Shown: in pieces, positions 31,721-33,479 of the stretch
How positions within the stretch are numbered: the stretch's first letter is position 1
How the letters are laid out: the number at the start of each line of letters is the position of its first letter
From: Candidatus Brocadiaceae bacterium
GTDB lineage: Bacteria > Planctomycetota > Brocadiia > SM23-32
DNA length: 33,479 bases
Direction of reading: 5' to 3'
NCBI GenBank assembly: GCA_003551565.1
Contig: PUMZ01000344.1
Coordinates: forward strand, 1-33,479
The notes under the pieces: model-generated
What the model saw: the letters and a program-made list of their open reading frames with translations, nothing else
What the model was told of the DNA's origin: nothing
Databases searched by the model: none
Made by a program: the position numbers and the translations under genes

Positions 31721-31919
31721 AACCAATAGGATCACAATATGATCGAGAGGATCCGGAAGTCCGGCGATCTGCTAGGCATCAAGCGCCGGATCATCTGATC
31801 ATCGCACCGGCGACGCTCCAGGTCGGCCACATCTATTACAGCTTTGCCGAGAACGGCTGTCTGAAGTGAACATTAGTCAGGGCCGGTGGGAGTGATAGCG
31901 CTTCTGCCGGCCTATTTTT
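31721..31919 (+). ncRNA. Candidate 200-nt non-coding RNA (or remnant of a short gene)
   Basis: The start is inferred from the promoter at 31686 and the end from the terminator at 31881. Inside are hairpins GATCG-CCGG-AAGT-CCGG-CGATC (31741-31769), CGCCGGATCA-TC-TGATC...CCGGCG (31784-31812) and GCCG-AGAA-CGGC (31846-31857). There is no ribosome-binding site of note. A 19-codon ORF (ATG 31739) is present. One frame is open for 60 codons up to TGA at 31869, without an ATG, GTG or TTG; its second half has coding-like third-position GC, so a decayed gene tail is the main alternative. No known RNA family was recognised. Confidence 0.4.
31881..31919 (+). terminator. Rho-independent terminator
   Basis: GGCCGG pairs with CCGGCC and the stem extends inward through TGGGAG/CTTCTG with wobble pairs to about 12 base pairs, loop TGATAGCG, followed directly by TATTTTTG. 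Confidence 0.8.
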
Positions 31920-32011
31920 GTGGAATATTTCTTCGCACAAATTCTCTGCCGGCGCGAGGTTCTGAGATCGTGCTCGAATATACACGTTTTCCCTAAACAT
32001 AACATTTTTCC

Positions 32012-33214
32012 TTAATATTTTTTAGCCCCCTCACCTATACGCCCCATGAGTTCAAGGTTGCATACATGTATGAGAGGAAGCCCGTCGTCATCTGACACCA
32101 GCTTTCCCAATCTATCTAACGAAAGCAGTATGTGGCTTCCTTTCAGGTTGAGCGCTTGCACTCCCGCCCCCGAAAGGCGTCGGGCTGTTTTTTTAATGCA
32201 GGCTTCATAAATTTTCTGGTCTATGATGCCGCGCCGATATGCCCTCAGGGCATCAATACTTTTATAATATTCCTCATCTTTTTCCGCAAGATATTCATCC
32301 GGTCCGTTCCAGTAACCCCAGATCGTTACGTATCGGTGCTGCAAGCTCAGTACCGGGTGGCCTTCCGGGGTCACCAGGTGCCTGTGGCTTCTGAACCGCC
32401 GCCTGTCGGTGGGGCCTTCCTGTTCTTCATCCCGCCGGTGCCCACTCATGTAGACGGCCCGGGGATACACGGTGGGGATACCGCGCCTGTTCAGATCAAA
32501 GCTCAGTGCAATCTCCTCGAACGGGTTGTTATAGCCATGCGAGATTTTTTTAACGCCATCCCGATCCAGCACGTCCACATCCGGGACGCGTCCGACTTTC
32601 GATACCCGGCAGACGACATGCACGTTATCCTTGGTCCGCGTATCATACGTTCTCCCATGTTCGGAGAGGTTTTGTTTCGGGCTTTCGCGCCATTTTTCCG
32701 GCAAAAAATACTCGAAAAGTTCCGGGTCTTTTCCCACGACCCAGAGCACGCCCCCGGTGCTTTCAACTCGACCATAGACATAACTGACGCCGAATATTTC
32801 GACCGGGTGCAGGTCCGGCGGAAATTGTTTGTCTGTCTCAAACCGTTTGGCTTGCTTTTTCAGGTAGCCGCTGCGCCTTGCCGCCTTCACCCGCCGTTCG
32901 TGTTCGGGGGTACTTTCCAGCAGATCAAAATCCACCAGCGCATAAAGCGTCTGGCCGTTGCGATCGGAGACCGGTCTTCGTGATTTTGAAGGGCGGAGTA
33001 TGACGTGGTGGGGCTTATTGTCCCGGACGATGAATCCCTTCTCTGCCAATTCACGGGCGGCCCGCTCGGTGAGACGGTGCATCTGATGCTCTTCTAAAAT
33101 CCCTTCTTTCCGGGCTTCCGCGGCATCCATACCTTTTATCCACTCGTAGATGACAGCATATTGCCGGTTGGGGTCCAGAGTGACTTCCCGGTGGCTTTCC
33201 TGCAGGTCTTTCAT
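32012..33214 (-). CDS. Tandem kinase-like protein, C-terminal part (second domain degenerate)
   Basis: The frame gives 400 residues. Residues 1-100 look like the hinge and C-lobe of a protein-kinase-like fold: hinge YAVIYEWIKG (19-28), catalytic-loop-like VRDNKPHHVIL (63-73, with Asp and Lys placed as in HRDxK) and DFG-like VDFDLLE (94-100). Residues about 195-390 repeat the same layout: N-lobe VVCRVSKVG and NNPFEEIALSF, hinge RYVTIWGYWNG, then LNLKGSHILL and VCNLELM, where the catalytic Asp and DFD are lost, so this looks like a pseudokinase. The missing N-lobe of the first domain is in the adjoining ORF at 33215, in the same frame, separated only by one TGA. Start ATG 33214 directly follows that TGA. 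Substrate unknown. Confidence 0.65.
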   Translation of the reverse strand: MKDLQESHREVTLDPNRQYAVIYEWIKGMDAAEARKEGILEEHQMHRLTERAARELAEKGFIVRDNKPHHVILRPSKSRRPVSDRNGQTLYALVDFDLLESTPEHERRVKAARRSGYLKKQAKRFETDKQFPPDLHPVEIFGVSYVYGRVESTGGVLWVVGKDPELFEYFLPEKWRESPKQNLSEHGRTYDTRTKDNVHVVCRVSKVGRVPDVDVLDRDGVKKISHGYNNPFEEIALSFDLNRRGIPTVYPRAVYMSGHRRDEEQEGPTDRRRFRSHRHLVTPEGHPVLSLQHRYVTIWGYWNGPDEYLAEKDEEYYKSIDALRAYRRGIIDQKIYEACIKKTARRLSGAGVQALNLKGSHILLSLDRLGKLVSDDDGLPLIHVCNLELMGRIGEGAKKY

Positions 33215-33479
33215 TCAGTAGCTTTTCCGGCCGATCCGCTCGCTCTCCACAAATTTGCGCGGCACATAGATCGCCAGAGGCTTATGGGTCAGGACGGATT
33301 TTCCGTATTTTCGCGCGAGATCTTTTAGCTCCATAACCAGCCCGAATTCCTCAAAGGGACTGTTGAACTTTGCTCCCGCGATGTCCGAGACTTCTGTCTC
33401 GCCGGGGATATCCTGTCCCATCCGGCTCCATTTGAGGACGATCTGCTTTGAGACTTCGTCGACCGGTTTGGTCTGTATC
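33215..33479 (-). CDS. N-lobe of the tandem kinase-like protein (5' end outside window)
   Basis: The frame is open to the window edge, so it starts upstream; 87 residues are visible. The segment VLKWSRMGQDIPGE ... FNSPFEEFGLVMEL ... PLAIYVP aligns in order with residues about 200-255 of the next ORF (VCRVSKVGRVPDVD, YNNPFEEIALSF, PRAVYMS). It is therefore a kinase-like N-lobe ending just before the hinge. It stops at TGA 33217-33215, and the next codon in frame is the ATG of the 400-residue ORF. The pair is either one gene broken by a nonsense change or error, or two tightly coupled ORFs. Confidence 0.6.
   Translation of the reverse strand, partial: IQTKPVDEVSKQIVLKWSRMGQDIPGETEVSDIAGAKFNSPFEEFGLVMELKDLARKYGKSVLTHKPLAIYVPRKFVESERIGRKSY

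Larger units (their letters stand above)
31226..32011. other. 786-base gene-poor, structure-rich region
   Basis: This region is less GC-rich than the rest and lacks a credible ORF of normal size. It contains the TACAACA/TGTTGTA repeat (31236-31260), a 16-base palindrome (31404-31419), a minus-strand promoter (31471-31499), nested inverted repeats (31496-31618), and a promoter-terminator unit (31686-31919). The 136-codon plus-strand ORF at 31279 has no ribosome-binding site and cuts through these repeats. Confidence 0.6.

Noticed and set aside
33180-33217. Selenocysteine insertion at the in-frame TGA
   Set aside because: No convincing bacterial SECIS-like hairpin follows the TGA, and kinase-like domains have no catalytic Cys expected at this place.
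33215-33217. Reassigned TGA codon (code 4 or 25)
   Set aside because: Other genes in the window end in TGA directly before or overlapping the next gene (for example 6205, 18495, 19250), so TGA is a normal stop here.

Overview
The window reads as high-GC bacterial chromosome. The mix of Gfo/Idh/MocA oxidoreductases, a xylose-isomerase-like TIM barrel, an L-arabinose/L-fucose-isomerase-like protein, a creatininase-family protein, lipoproteins and fused oligopeptide-type ABC transporter subunits recalls PVC-type or neighbouring environmental Gram-negative lineages (Kiritimatiellota, Lentisphaerota, Hydrogenedentota and similar). That placement is an inference from gene content only. Shine-Dalgarno sites of the GGAGG type precede most genes, and TGA, TAA and TAG all serve as stops.

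Layout. 1-660 is the 3' part of an M20 metallopeptidase-family gene, convergent with a minus-strand pair (TIM-barrel epimerase/isomerase and Gfo/Idh/MocA dehydrogenase, 722-2614). A divergent promoter region leads into a large plus-strand transporter block (2897-14322). It holds two tandem copies of a cassette made of a substrate-binding protein fused to a DppB-type permease plus a DppC-type permease, followed by one double ATPase (DppD-DppF fusion). The five subunits of a peptide/nickel-type importer are thus compressed into three polypeptides. Next come a minus-strand sugar-isomerase-like gene with a near-consensus promoter (14569-16020), a divergent creatininase-family gene and a znuA-znuC-znuB zinc importer (16671-20089), a second Gfo/Idh/MocA gene (minus), a membrane glycosyltransferase followed by pyrD and pyrK (21805-24924), two minus-strand lipoprotein genes (25148-26304), and a minus-strand argJ-dinG pair (26968-31039) with a tRNA-Arg-like gene just upstream.

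The right end (31226-33479) differs. About 0.8 kb of AT-richer, gene-poor DNA is packed with inverted repeats. It contains a transcription-unit-like element (TTGACA-N17-TATGTT promoter, stem-loops, strong intrinsic terminator). Beyond it lies a minus-strand tandem kinase-like protein whose first kinase domain is interrupted by one in-frame TGA. This edge, next to a degenerate tRNA, could be a boundary of acquired DNA (inference).

Intergenic regions carry dispersed repeats: one long family is present at 21401-21631 and 26611-26769, with a degenerate partial copy at 16351-16390. Short GCCCC...GGGGC palindromes also recur, and related palindromic DNA appears to have extended the 3' end of pyrK.
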